From Burkholderiales bacterium (GTDB lineage: Bacteria; Pseudomonadota; Gammaproteobacteria; Burkholderiales; SHXO01): a stretch of DNA of 64,000 nucleotides. The first letter of the stretch is position 1; each line of letters begins with the position of its first letter. Under the pieces are notes generated by a model. It was not told the origin of the DNA. It saw only the letters and a program-made list of their open reading frames with translations, and ran no database searches. The position numbers and the translations under genes are program-made. Shown here piece after piece: positions 47,561 to 56,316 of this stretch. The stretch lies in contig JADZGB010000040.1 of the NCBI GenBank assembly GCA_020854105.1, positions 1-64,000 on the forward strand. Direction: 5' to 3'.

Positions 47561-48955
47561 ATGCAGCAGAATCCGTCCGGTCCGCCGGTTTCCGTCGAGC
47601 TGCTGAAGCGGTTCGACGTGAGCGGACCTCGCTATACGTCGTATCCCACCGCCGATCGCCTGATCGAGGCCTTCACCGCTTCGACGTACGAGGGCTGGCT
47701 GCGCAAGCGCTTCATGGCCGGCCTTCCCAGGCCCATCTCATTATATTTCCACATCCCGTTCTGCGAAAGCATTTGCTACTACTGCGGGTGCAACAAGGTC
47801 ATCACCAAGGACCACGGCCGTTCCGCCCGCTATGTGAAGTACCTGCAGAAGGAAATGCAGCTCGTGCGCGGCCTGCTGTCCGGATCGCGCTCGGTGGTGC
47901 AGATGCACTGGGGGGGCGGCACGCCGAACTTCCTGGACGGGCAGGAGATGCAGGAGCTGGTCCACGGCATCCGGGAGAACTTCACCCTCGAGGCACGCGG
48001 GGAGTTCTCCATCGAACTCGATCCACGCACGGTCAAGCCCGGCTATGTCGAGCGGCTGGGACAGCTGGGGTTCAACCGGGTGAGCCTGGGCGTCCAGGAC
48101 TTCGACCCCGCCGTGCAGAAGGCCATCAACCGGATCCAGAGCGAGGCGCAGACCCTGGGGGTCATCCACGCCGCCCGCGAATCGGGCTTCCGGTCGGTGA
48201 ACGTGGACCTGATCTACGGCCTGCCGAAGCAGAACGTCATCGGTTTCAACCGTACCCTCGAGCGCGTGGTCGAGGCCGGCCCCGACCGCATCGCGCTGTA
48301 CAACTATGCACACCTGCCCACGGTGTTCAAGCCGCAGCGGCGGATTGCCGAGGCCGACCTGCCCACCCCCGACGCCAAGCTGCAGCTGCTCTCGCTCGCC
48401 ATCAGGCGCCTGACTGCCGCCGGCTACGTCTACGTCGGCATGGATCATTTCGCCAAGCCCGAGGACGACCTGGCGGTCGCGCAGCGTCAGGGACGTCTGC
48501 ACCGCAATTTCCAGGGCTATTCGACGCACGCCGACACCGATCTCATCGCCTTCGGCATCTCGGCCATCAGCCAGGTGGGGCCGACCTACAGCCAGAACGT
48601 GAAGACGCTGGACGAATACTATTTCCAGCTGGACCAGGGCGTTCTGCCAGTCATGCGCGGGATCGAGGTCACCGCCGACGACCTGCTGCGCCGGGCGCTG
48701 ATCCAGGCGCTGATGTGCCACTTCGAGGTGCCGATCCAGTCGCTGGAGGTCGCGCACCTGATCGACTTCCGCAAGTACTTCGCGGCCGAACTCGACGATC
48801 TGAAGGCCCTGCGCGAGGCCGGGCTGGTGGAGCTGAGCGAGGAGTACCTTACCGTCACCCCGCTCGGGCGCTACTTCATCCGCAACATCTGCATGGTATT
48901 CGACCGCTATCTGCGCGAGGGCAGGGAGCGCGCGCGCTACTCCAAGGCCGTGTAG
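47561..48955 (+). CDS. hemN: Oxygen-independent coproporphyrinogen III oxidase
   Basis: GPRYTSYPTADRLIEAF; SLYFHIPFCESICYYCGCNKVITKD; HWGGGTPNFL. Confidence 0.97.
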   Translation: MQQNPSGPPVSVELLKRFDVSGPRYTSYPTADRLIEAFTASTYEGWLRKRFMAGLPRPISLYFHIPFCESICYYCGCNKVITKDHGRSARYVKYLQKEMQLVRGLLSGSRSVVQMHWGGGTPNFLDGQEMQELVHGIRENFTLEARGEFSIELDPRTVKPGYVERLGQLGFNRVSLGVQDFDPAVQKAINRIQSEAQTLGVIHAARESGFRSVNVDLIYGLPKQNVIGFNRTLERVVEAGPDRIALYNYAHLPTVFKPQRRIAEADLPTPDAKLQLLSLAIRRLTAAGYVYVGMDHFAKPEDDLAVAQRQGRLHRNFQGYSTHADTDLIAFGISAISQVGPTYSQNVKTLDEYYFQLDQGVLPVMRGIEVTADDLLRRALIQALMCHFEVPIQSLEVAHLIDFRKYFAAELDDLKALREAGLVELSEEYLTVTPLGRYFIRNICMVFDRYLREGRERARYSKAV

Positions 48956-48968
48956 GCTTCGGCCTGTC

Positions 48969-49667
48969 ATGACCTTAACCATCTTCGGCGCGGTCTTCCT
49001 CACCGGCCTGCTGGGCGGTGTTCACTGCGCGGGCATGTGCGGCGGTATCGTCGCCGCCCTGTCCGGGCAGGCGGGCGGCCGCCGCTGGAGCCTGCACCTG
49101 GGCTACAGCGCCGGACGCGTGACCTCCTATGCGGTGGCAGGCGCGATCGTCGGTGCCGCAGGCAGCATCGGGCTGCTGTTCGACGGCGTGCTCCCGGTGC
49201 AGATGGCGCTCTACGTGCTGGCCAACGTGCTGCTCATCGGCCTGGGGCTCTACCTGGCGGGTGTGTCCCGCGTGGTGGCCCGCTTCGAACGGCTGGGTCT
49301 CGCCCTCTGGCAGCGCCTGCAGCCGCTCACGCGACACCTGCTGCCGGCGGACACCTTGCCCCTGGCGATCGGGCTCGGTCTGCTGTGGGGCTGGATACCG
49401 TGCGGCCTGGTCTATGCCATCCTGGGGACGGCCCTGCTGGCGGGGAACCCCCTGGACGGGGCTGCCATCATGCTGGCATTCGGCCTCGGCACGGTTCCCA
49501 ATCTGTTGCTCGCCGGCCTCGCCCTGCGCAAGTTCACCGGCGTGACACGCGCGCGCCCGGTGCGGATGGCGGCAGGCGGACTGGTGCTGGGCTTCGGCGT
49601 CTACGGCCTTGCCAACGCCGCCACGCTCACCGGGCACATCCGCAACGGTCTGCTCTGCCTGACCTGA
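48969..49667 (+). CDS. Sulfite exporter TauE/SafE family (CcoH-like DUF) membrane protein
   Basis: FLTGLLGGVHCAGMCGGIVAAL...LHLGYSAGRVTSYAVAGAIVG. Confidence 0.88.
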   Translation: MTLTIFGAVFLTGLLGGVHCAGMCGGIVAALSGQAGGRRWSLHLGYSAGRVTSYAVAGAIVGAAGSIGLLFDGVLPVQMALYVLANVLLIGLGLYLAGVSRVVARFERLGLALWQRLQPLTRHLLPADTLPLAIGLGLLWGWIPCGLVYAILGTALLAGNPLDGAAIMLAFGLGTVPNLLLAGLALRKFTGVTRARPVRMAAGGLVLGFGVYGLANAATLTGHIRNGLLCLT

Positions 49668-49823
49668 GGCCTTCCGACGGACGCCTGTCGTTCCCGCGGG
49701 CGCCAGTCGCCTTGTCCGGCTCTCGGCTTTGCCCGTATAATCCGCGGCTTCCTTCGATCCGCGAAGGATTTCCTTGCTCCATCGGCTCGCATCCGGGGGG
49801 CTGCCAACCCACAAGGAGATTGA

Positions 49824-50231
49824 ATGCGACATTACGAGATCGTTTTCATCGTCCATCCCGACCAGAGCGAGCAGGTGCCCGCGATGGTGGAGCGCTACCG
49901 CGGGATGATCGCCGGCCGCAACGGCCAGATCCACCGCCTCGAGGACTGGGGTCGCCGCCAGCTGGCCTATCAGATCCAGAAGATGCACAAGGCGCACTAC
50001 GTGTTGATGAACATCGAGTGCGACCAGGAGACACTGGACGAGCTCGATCACGCCTTCCGCTTCAACGACGCGGTGCTGCGCCACCTGATCGTGCACAAGA
50101 CGGCGGCAGTGACCGAGGCCTCGCCGATGATGCGCGCGGAACGGCCGAAGCCGGCCGGCGACCGCGAGCGTGGCGAGGCCCCCACCCCTGGCGCTGCCCC
50201 TGCCCCAGCCCCGGCACCCAGCGCGGCGTAA
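49824..50231 (+). CDS. rpsF: 30S ribosomal protein S6
   Basis: [29 protein letters not shown]...[26 protein letters not shown]. Confidence 0.98.
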   Translation: MRHYEIVFIVHPDQSEQVPAMVERYRGMIAGRNGQIHRLEDWGRRQLAYQIQKMHKAHYVLMNIECDQETLDELDHAFRFNDAVLRHLIVHKTAAVTEASPMMRAERPKPAGDRERGEAPTPGAAPAPAPAPSAA

Positions 50232-50246
50232 GGGACGCGGAGGGCA

Positions 50247-50564
50247 TTGGCTGACGGGGGCAGTCCGCACGGACACAACCGGGTGGCCCTGACCGGGCAG
50301 ATCGTGGCGCGCGACACCCTGCGCTACACGCCCGCCGGGATCCCGGCACTGGATCTGACGCTCGAACACGAGTCGGTCCAGAGCGAAGGACAGCTGCCCC
50401 GCACGGTGAAGGCCACGCTCGATGCGGTGGCGATCGGTGAACTGGCACGCGGCCTGGACCGGCTGGAGCCGGGACGAACCGTCACCGTCATCGGCTTCCT
50501 GGCCAATCGCAGCCGCCGCAGCACCCACGTGATCCTGCACATCAACGAATTCGAAACGCACTAG
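50247..50564 (+). CDS. priB: Primosomal replication protein N (PriB)
   Basis: [33 protein letters not shown]...[13 protein letters not shown]; rpsF-priB-rpsR synteny; TTG start. Confidence 0.93.
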   Translation: MADGGSPHGHNRVALTGQIVARDTLRYTPAGIPALDLTLEHESVQSEGQLPRTVKATLDAVAIGELARGLDRLEPGRTVTVIGFLANRSRRSTHVILHINEFETH

Positions 50565-50578
50565 AGGACGACATCGAC

Positions 50579-50854
50579 ATGGCATTCGGACGAGGCAAGC
50601 CCAAGGACAAGCGCCGCGACGACCGCGCGAACCGCCCGCTGTTCAAGCGCCGCAAGTTCTGCCGCTTCACTGCGGAGAAGATCCAGGAGATCGACTACAA
50701 GGACGTCGAGCTGCTCAAGGATTTCATCAACGAGAATGGCAAGATCATTCCGGCGCGCATTACCGGCACGAAGGCGCATTACCAGCGCCAGCTGTCGGCC
50801 GCGGTCAAGCGCGCGCGCTATCTGGCCCTTCTTCCCTATACCGACGTACACTGA
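50579..50854 (+). CDS. rpsR: 30S ribosomal protein S18
   Basis: [69 protein letters not shown]. Confidence 0.98.
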   Translation: MAFGRGKPKDKRRDDRANRPLFKRRKFCRFTAEKIQEIDYKDVELLKDFINENGKIIPARITGTKAHYQRQLSAAVKRARYLALLPYTDVH

Positions 50855-50866
50855 GGGAGCGCCACG

Positions 50867-51313
50867 ATGCAGATCATTCTCCTGGAGAAGGTGGCCAACC
50901 TCGGGCAGCTTGGCGACATCGTCAAGGTCAAGGACGGCTACGCGCGCAACTTCCTGATCCCCACCGGCAAGGCGCGCCGCGCCACCGAGGCGAACATCGC
51001 CGAGTTCCAGCAGCGTCGCGAAGATCTCGAGCAGAAGCAGAACGAGATTCTCACGGCCGCGCAGGAGAAGGCCGCACGGCTCGAAGGCCTGGTGCTCCAG
51101 GTCGCGCAGAAAGCCGGCGTCGACGGCCGCCTGTTCGGTTCGGTCACCAGCAACGACGTCTCCGCGGCCCTCGAGGGCCAGGGCTTCGAGGTGGCGAAGG
51201 CTTCGGTGCGTCTGTCGCATGGCCCGCTCAAGCACATCGGCGAACACGAGGTCGGCCTCGACCTGCATACCGACGTCAAGGTGCAGATCAAGGTCATCGT
51301 CGTCGGCGAATGA
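50867..51313 (+). CDS. rplI: 50S ribosomal protein L9
   Basis: [40 protein letters not shown]. Confidence 0.98.
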   Translation: MQIILLEKVANLGQLGDIVKVKDGYARNFLIPTGKARRATEANIAEFQQRREDLEQKQNEILTAAQEKAARLEGLVLQVAQKAGVDGRLFGSVTSNDVSAALEGQGFEVAKASVRLSHGPLKHIGEHEVGLDLHTDVKVQIKVIVVGE

Positions 51314-51347
51314 CCTCGGCGGCATGCGCCGCTGACCCGCGGTAAGG

Positions 51348-51372
51348 AGAGGGGCCTCGCGCCCCTCTTTTC
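51348..51372 (+). terminator. Rho-independent terminator after rplI
   Basis: AGAGGGGC-ctcgc-GCCCCTCT followed by TTT. Confidence 0.9.
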
Positions 51373-51479
51373 ATTGGGCGGCGAGAGTTGCGTCGCACCT
51401 CGCGCGCAGTAGAATGCCTCGTCTTCACCCGGGACGCGACCGTCCGGTCCGTCCGCTTTCCGGCTCATCCACCCGGCGC

Positions 51480-53903
51480 ATGGCAATTTCGACCACTGAC
51501 ATCGAAGTCGAGTCCATCAAGGTACCGCCGCATTCGGTCGAGGCGGAGCAGTCCGTGCTCGGCGGCCTGCTGCTCGACAACAGCGCCTGGGATCGCGTCG
51601 CCGACATGATCGCAGAGGGCGATTTCTATCGCGCCGATCATCGCCAGATCTATCGCCACATCGTCAAGCTGATCGGGGCCGGCCGGCCGGCCGACGTGGT
51701 GACCGTGGCAGAGAGCCTGGACAGCACCAAGGATCTGGCGGCAGTGGGCGGGCTCGCCTATCTCACCGCGCTCGCCGCCGGCACGCCCTCGGCCACCAAC
51801 ATCCGCCGCTATGCCGAGATCGTGCGTGAACGCGCGATCCTGCGCCAGCTCGCCGCCGTCGCCACCGAGATCTCGGACAGCGCGTACAGTCCCATGGGGC
51901 GCGACGCGAGCCAGATCCTCGACGAGGCCGAATCCAGGGTCTTCGAGATCGCCGAGCAGGGCGCGCGCGGAAGCAAGGGCTTCCAGGACATGCCGTATCT
52001 GCTCACCCAGGTGGTCGAGCGCATCGACATGCTCTACAACCGCGGCGGCAACAACGACGTGACCGGCGTGCCGACGGGCTACATCGATCTCGACCGCATG
52101 ACATCGGGATTGCAGCCGGGGGAGCTGGTGATCGTGGCCGGAAGACCGTCGATGGGGAAGGCTCAGCCGCTCGACGCCAAGGTGAAGACCGTCGATGGCT
52201 GGAAGACGATGGGGGATCTGCGCTTCGGGGACGAGCTTGCGTCGATCGATGGCAAGCGTTCCCTGGTCAGCGGCGTGTTTCCGCAGGGTCGCCGGCAGGT
52301 CTACCGTGTCACTTTCTCGGACGGCCGCAGCACGAGATGCTGTGCCGAGCATCTGTGGAAGGTCCATTACCGGGAGTGGGAGGCGCCGAGGACGCTCGGC
52401 ACTGCTCGCCTGATCGAGATGCTCCAACGCCAGCGCTACAGGCACCGGCTGTGGGTCGATGCGGTGAGCGGGGACTTCGGCAGCCGCGAAGAACTGCCGG
52501 TTGCACCGTGGCTGTTGGGGGCATTGCTCGGGGATGGGCACCTGGACGGGGGCTCCGTCATGTTCTCGACCAGCGAGAACGAGATGCTGGCGCGGCTGGA
52601 GTGTGCGGCTGGTCCGGCTTATGCCGTGCGTGCGGCTGGCGGCTACGACTATCGGATCGCCCAACGTGGCGGGGCGCATCGGACCGGCATCCGGGGCGTG
52701 AGCCCCAACGGCATGAAGGAGGCCTTGCGCGGCCTCGGGCTATGGGGAGTGCGCAGCGAGGAGAAGTTCGTGCCCGCGCCCTATCTCCTGGCTTCGCGCG
52801 AGGTGCGGCTCGAGGTGCTGCGTGGATTGTTGGACACGGATGGCTGGGTGGAGCGGTGGGGCAGCATCCGTTTTTGCTCGATCAGCGAGCGACTCGCGCG
52901 CGATGTGGTGGCGTTGGTGCGCTCCCTGGGAGGATGGGCAACGATACGCAGCAGGCGGAGCACTTACACGTACAACGGTGAACGTCGCGAAGGGCGGACC
53001 GCCTACGTCTGCAATCTGCATCACGACGATCCGCGGTCGCTGTTCCATCTCTCATCCGAGCGGGCGCGTCTTCCCGAGCGACCGGAGCGCGCATGGCGAC
53101 CGGTAATCGTCTCCATCGAACCCGATGGCGAAGCCGATACGCAGTGCATTGCCGTCACCCATCCGAGCCGCCTCTATGTCACCGACGACTACGTGGTGAC
53201 GCACAACACCTCGCTCGCCATGAACATCGCCGAGCACGTCGCGCTCGAGGCGAAGCTGCCGGTGGGCGTGTTCTCGATGGAAATGGCGGGCACGCAGCTG
53301 GTGCTGCGCATGCTCGGCTCGGTGGGCAAGCTCGATCAGCACAAGCTGCGCACCGGGCGCCTGCACGACGAAGATTGGAAGCGCCTCACCGACGCGGTCG
53401 GACGCCTGAACGACGCCAACCTCCACGTTGACGAGACGCCCGCCCTCAATCCGCTCGAACTGCGTGCGCGGGCGCGACGCCTGCACCGGCAGTACAAGGG
53501 ACTCGGGCTGGTGGTGGTGGACTATCTGCAGCTGATGTCCTCGGCCTCGCAGGGCGAGAATCGCGCCACGGAGATCTCGGAGATCTCGCGCTCGCTCAAG
53601 AGCCTCGCCAAGGAACTCCACTGCCCGGTGATCGCGCTGTCGCAGCTCAACCGCAGCCTCGAACAGCGCCCGAACAAGCGGCCGGTGATGTCTGATCTGC
53701 GCGAATCCGGAGCGATCGAACAGGATGCAGACCTGATCCTGTTCATCTATCGCGACGAGGTGTACAACCCGGAGAGCCCGGACAAGGGCATCGCCGAGGT
53801 GATCATCGGCAAGCAGCGCAACGGTCCCATCGGCACCGTGCAACTCGCCTTCCTCGGCGAGTACACGCGCTTCGAGAACCTCGCCAACCCGAATCGCTAT
53901 TGA
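51480..53903 (+). CDS. dnaB: Replicative DNA helicase DnaB, intein-containing precursor
   Basis: VPPHSVEAEQSVLGGLLLDN...GLQPGELVIVAGRPSMGK//intein//TSLAMNIAEHVAL...VVVDYLQLMS...SQLNRSLEQRPNKRPVMSDLRESGAIEQDADLILFIYRDE. Confidence 0.98.
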   Translation: MAISTTDIEVESIKVPPHSVEAEQSVLGGLLLDNSAWDRVADMIAEGDFYRADHRQIYRHIVKLIGAGRPADVVTVAESLDSTKDLAAVGGLAYLTALAAGTPSATNIRRYAEIVRERAILRQLAAVATEISDSAYSPMGRDASQILDEAESRVFEIAEQGARGSKGFQDMPYLLTQVVERIDMLYNRGGNNDVTGVPTGYIDLDRMTSGLQPGELVIVAGRPSMGKAQPLDAKVKTVDGWKTMGDLRFGDELASIDGKRSLVSGVFPQGRRQVYRVTFSDGRSTRCCAEHLWKVHYREWEAPRTLGTARLIEMLQRQRYRHRLWVDAVSGDFGSREELPVAPWLLGALLGDGHLDGGSVMFSTSENEMLARLECAAGPAYAVRAAGGYDYRIAQRGGAHRTGIRGVSPNGMKEALRGLGLWGVRSEEKFVPAPYLLASREVRLEVLRGLLDTDGWVERWGSIRFCSISERLARDVVALVRSLGGWATIRSRRSTYTYNGERREGRTAYVCNLHHDDPRSLFHLSSERARLPERPERAWRPVIVSIEPDGEADTQCIAVTHPSRLYVTDDYVVTHNTSLAMNIAEHVALEAKLPVGVFSMEMAGTQLVLRMLGSVGKLDQHKLRTGRLHDEDWKRLTDAVGRLNDANLHVDETPALNPLELRARARRLHRQYKGLGLVVVDYLQLMSSASQGENRATEISEISRSLKSLAKELHCPVIALSQLNRSLEQRPNKRPVMSDLRESGAIEQDADLILFIYRDEVYNPESPDKGIAEVIIGKQRNGPIGTVQLAFLGEYTRFENLANPNRY
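52161..53207 (+). mobile_element. In-frame intein in the DnaB P-loop with LAGLIDADG endonuclease motifs; class 3 (WCT) type
   Basis: 349 aa between GRPSMGK and TSLAMN; starts AQPLDAKV (Ala1), ends VVTHN/T; block B CAEHLW, block F DTQCIAV; endonuclease motifs LLGALLGDGHL and LRGLLDTDGWV. Confidence 0.95.
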
Positions 53904-53916
53904 GCGGCCGCCGTAC

Positions 53917-54768
53917 TCAGGACGCCTTCGCCCACGGCCGCCAGGTGCCGGCATCCGCCGCCGTCCACAGGTCGAGCAGGGCGGCGTTGAACACGCCGAT
54001 TTCCTCCAGGTTGATGCTGTGGCCGCTGTTGGGCACGACGAGCAGCGCTGCGCCGCGGATGTTGCGCTTCATGAGCAGCCCCGGCTCCAGGCAGGGCGTG
54101 TCGTCGTCGCCGGTGACGATCAGGGTCGGCAACCCGATGCCGCGCATCTGCGCTTCCATGTCGTAGATGGTCGGGCGGCGCAGCTGGTAGCCGCGCATGG
54201 TCAGGGCCGAGCCGATGTTCGAGTGTTCGGCGAACTGGCGGCGGAACTCCTCGAAGCCGCGCGGATCCTTCCACAGCAGCGGCTGCCGGGTCGGTCCCTT
54301 GGCATACTCGGCGATGCCCGCTTCCATGCCCAGCTTTTCCATGCGCTCGGCAAGGTCGGCGGCAGTGGCGCGGAAGGCATCGCGGCTGAGCGGATCCGAA
54401 CCGTGCCCCGCACCGCAGATGGCGAGCGAGCGCGCGCGCCCGGGGAAGCGGATGCCGAAGTGCAGCGTCGCGTAACCGCCCATGGACAGGCCGCAGACGT
54501 GCGCCTTGTCGATGCCCAGGTGATCGAGTACCGCAATCGCGTCCTCCACCGCCTGCTCCTGGCCATACGCCTCGACGTCCTGCGGGACGTCCGACGGCGG
54601 GTAGCCGCGTGCGTTGTAGGTGATGCAGCGATAACGTCTGGCGAAGGCGCGCACCTGCGGTTCCCAGCTGCGCAGATCGCCGCCGAACTCGTGGATGAAC
54701 AGCACCGGGATGCCCGATCCGGTCTCCTCGTAGTACAGGCGTGCGCCGTCGGCCTGGGCATAGGGCAT
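53917..54768 (-). CDS. Alpha/beta hydrolase
   Basis: GIPVLFIHEFGGDLRSWEPQVRAFARRYRCITYNARGYPPSD; GLSMGGYATLHFGIRFP; C-terminal NSGHSINLEE. Confidence 0.93.
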   Translation of the reverse strand: MPYAQADGARLYYEETGSGIPVLFIHEFGGDLRSWEPQVRAFARRYRCITYNARGYPPSDVPQDVEAYGQEQAVEDAIAVLDHLGIDKAHVCGLSMGGYATLHFGIRFPGRARSLAICGAGHGSDPLSRDAFRATAADLAERMEKLGMEAGIAEYAKGPTRQPLLWKDPRGFEEFRRQFAEHSNIGSALTMRGYQLRRPTIYDMEAQMRGIGLPTLIVTGDDDTPCLEPGLLMKRNIRGAALLVVPNSGHSINLEEIGVFNAALLDLWTAADAGTWRPWAKAS

Positions 54769-54879
54769 CGATGCATCTCCTCTGACTCGTGGTTTGATCG
54801 ATGGTAGCCTAACGCCACTTTGGCCGCGCCGCGCGCTCCTCGTGACGGCGGATCATTCCCCTGTCGAATCCCCGAGACC

Positions 54880-56172
54880 ATGACCCGATTTCTCGTTCGT
54901 GCCATCCTTGCCCTGCTCGCTGCATCGGTAGCGCTCGCGCAGCCGGCCCTGGCCCAGCAGCGGCGCCCGCTCAAGATCGGCCTGGTCACCTTCCTGTCGG
55001 GGCCGGCCGCGGCGACCTTCGGAAAGTCTTCGCGCGGCGGTGCCGAGACGCTGGTGGCCGAACTCAACGCGGGCAGGGTGCCTGCACCCTATCAGCAGCG
55101 CGGCTTCGGCGGCACGCCCCTCGAACTCGTGGTGATCGACGAAGCCGGGGCGAGTACCAAGCAGGTCACCGAGTATCGCAACCTGGTGCAGAAGCAGCAG
55201 GTGGATTTCGTGGTCGGCTACATCTCGAGCGCCAACTGCCTGGCGGTCGCGCCGGTCGCCGATGAGCTGCAGAAGCTGACGATATTCTTCGATTGTGGAT
55301 CGCCGCGCCTGTTCGAGGAGAACCGCTACAAGCACGTGTTTCGCACGCGCGCGACCATGGTGATGGATGCGGTCGGCGCCGCCATGTATCTGGCGCAGAC
55401 GCGTCCCGACCTGAAGACCGTCGCCGGCATCAACCAGAACTATGCATATGGGCAGGACTCCTGGCGCGACTTCGAGGATGCGCTCGCGGTCCTCAAGCCC
55501 GAGGTGAAGATCGTAGGTTCGCACATGCCCAAATTCGGGGCCGGGCAATACGGTGCCGAGATCTCCGCCCTCGCGCAGGCGCGTCCGCAGGTGATCCACA
55601 GCAGCTTCTGGGGCAGCGACCTGGACAGCTTCCTCGTGCAGGCCGGCCCGCGCGGGCTGCTGCGCAACAGCCAGCTCGTGCTGGTCGCGGCCGAGCCCCA
55701 CCTGGAGCGCATGGCGGGCATCCTCCCCGACGGCACCATTCTCGGTGCGCGCGGACCCGTCGGCGTGTTCGCGCCCGACAATGCACTCAGCCGCTGGTTC
55801 AAGGTCGCGTATCGCAAGCGCATGGGCGGCGGGGATCCGGCCTACGTCGCCTACAGTCCGGTGCTGGCCATCCTGGGGCTCAAGTCGGCATACGAGAAGG
55901 CGCTGACGGCCAACGGCGGAAAGCGGCCGTCGCAGGACCAGATCATGGCCGCGCTCAAGGGATCAAGCTTCGACACGCCGGCGGGGCGGGTGGACATGGC
56001 GCGTGCCGATGGCCACCAGGCGATCCAGGGGACGGTCTACGGTACGACGAAGACCGTCAACGGCAGGATCACCATGGTCGACGTCAGGCACTATCCCGCG
56101 GAGGTGGTGCAGCCGCCCGAAGGCATGGCCAGCAGCGACTGGATCAGGTCGGGGATGAAGTCCGCCAGGTGA
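54880..56172 (+). CDS. ABC transporter substrate-binding protein (branched-chain amino acid/LivK type)
   Basis: Signal peptide; PLKIGLVTFLSGPAAATFGKSSRGGAETLVAELNAG...DFVVGYISSANCLAVAPVADELQ. Confidence 0.9.
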   Translation: MTRFLVRAILALLAASVALAQPALAQQRRPLKIGLVTFLSGPAAATFGKSSRGGAETLVAELNAGRVPAPYQQRGFGGTPLELVVIDEAGASTKQVTEYRNLVQKQQVDFVVGYISSANCLAVAPVADELQKLTIFFDCGSPRLFEENRYKHVFRTRATMVMDAVGAAMYLAQTRPDLKTVAGINQNYAYGQDSWRDFEDALAVLKPEVKIVGSHMPKFGAGQYGAEISALAQARPQVIHSSFWGSDLDSFLVQAGPRGLLRNSQLVLVAAEPHLERMAGILPDGTILGARGPVGVFAPDNALSRWFKVAYRKRMGGGDPAYVAYSPVLAILGLKSAYEKALTANGGKRPSQDQIMAALKGSSFDTPAGRVDMARADGHQAIQGTVYGTTKTVNGRITMVDVRHYPAEVVQPPEGMASSDWIRSGMKSAR

Positions 56173-56202
56173 CCTGGCCGGATGATCCGACGTTGACAAG
56201 AT

Positions 56203-56223
56203 AAATGAGAGTGCTTATCGTTT
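56203..56223. promoter_or_regulatory. Putative Fur box AAATGAGAGTGCTTATCGTTT
   Basis: 17 of 21 match to AAATGATAATGATTATCATTT, upstream of the TonB receptor. Confidence 0.7.
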
Positions 56224-56264
56224 ACCCATAAGTTCCAGCCAGCAAGTACCTGCCCAGCAATCGG

Positions 56265-56316
56265 CGGGTGGTAGCCAGCCATGTCGTCAACATTGTCGAA
56301 CCGAGGCTACCACCCG
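56265..56316 (+). repeat. Perfect 12-bp inverted repeat in the receptor leader
   Basis: CGGGTGGTAGCC (56265-56276) and GGCTACCACCCG (56305-56316), 28-nt loop; the 3' arm ends on the G of the likely GTG start (56316). Confidence 0.9.

Noticed and set aside
52161-53207. Assembly error or IS-like insertion in dnaB
   Set aside because: The insertion is exactly in frame, at a catalytic motif, with intein splicing and LAGLIDADG blocks and no terminal inverted repeats.
56172-56316. Cobalamin riboswitch upstream of the TonB receptor
   Set aside because: Looked for the B12-box-type core and found none; the leader is short and dominated by the 12-bp hairpin and the Fur-like box.
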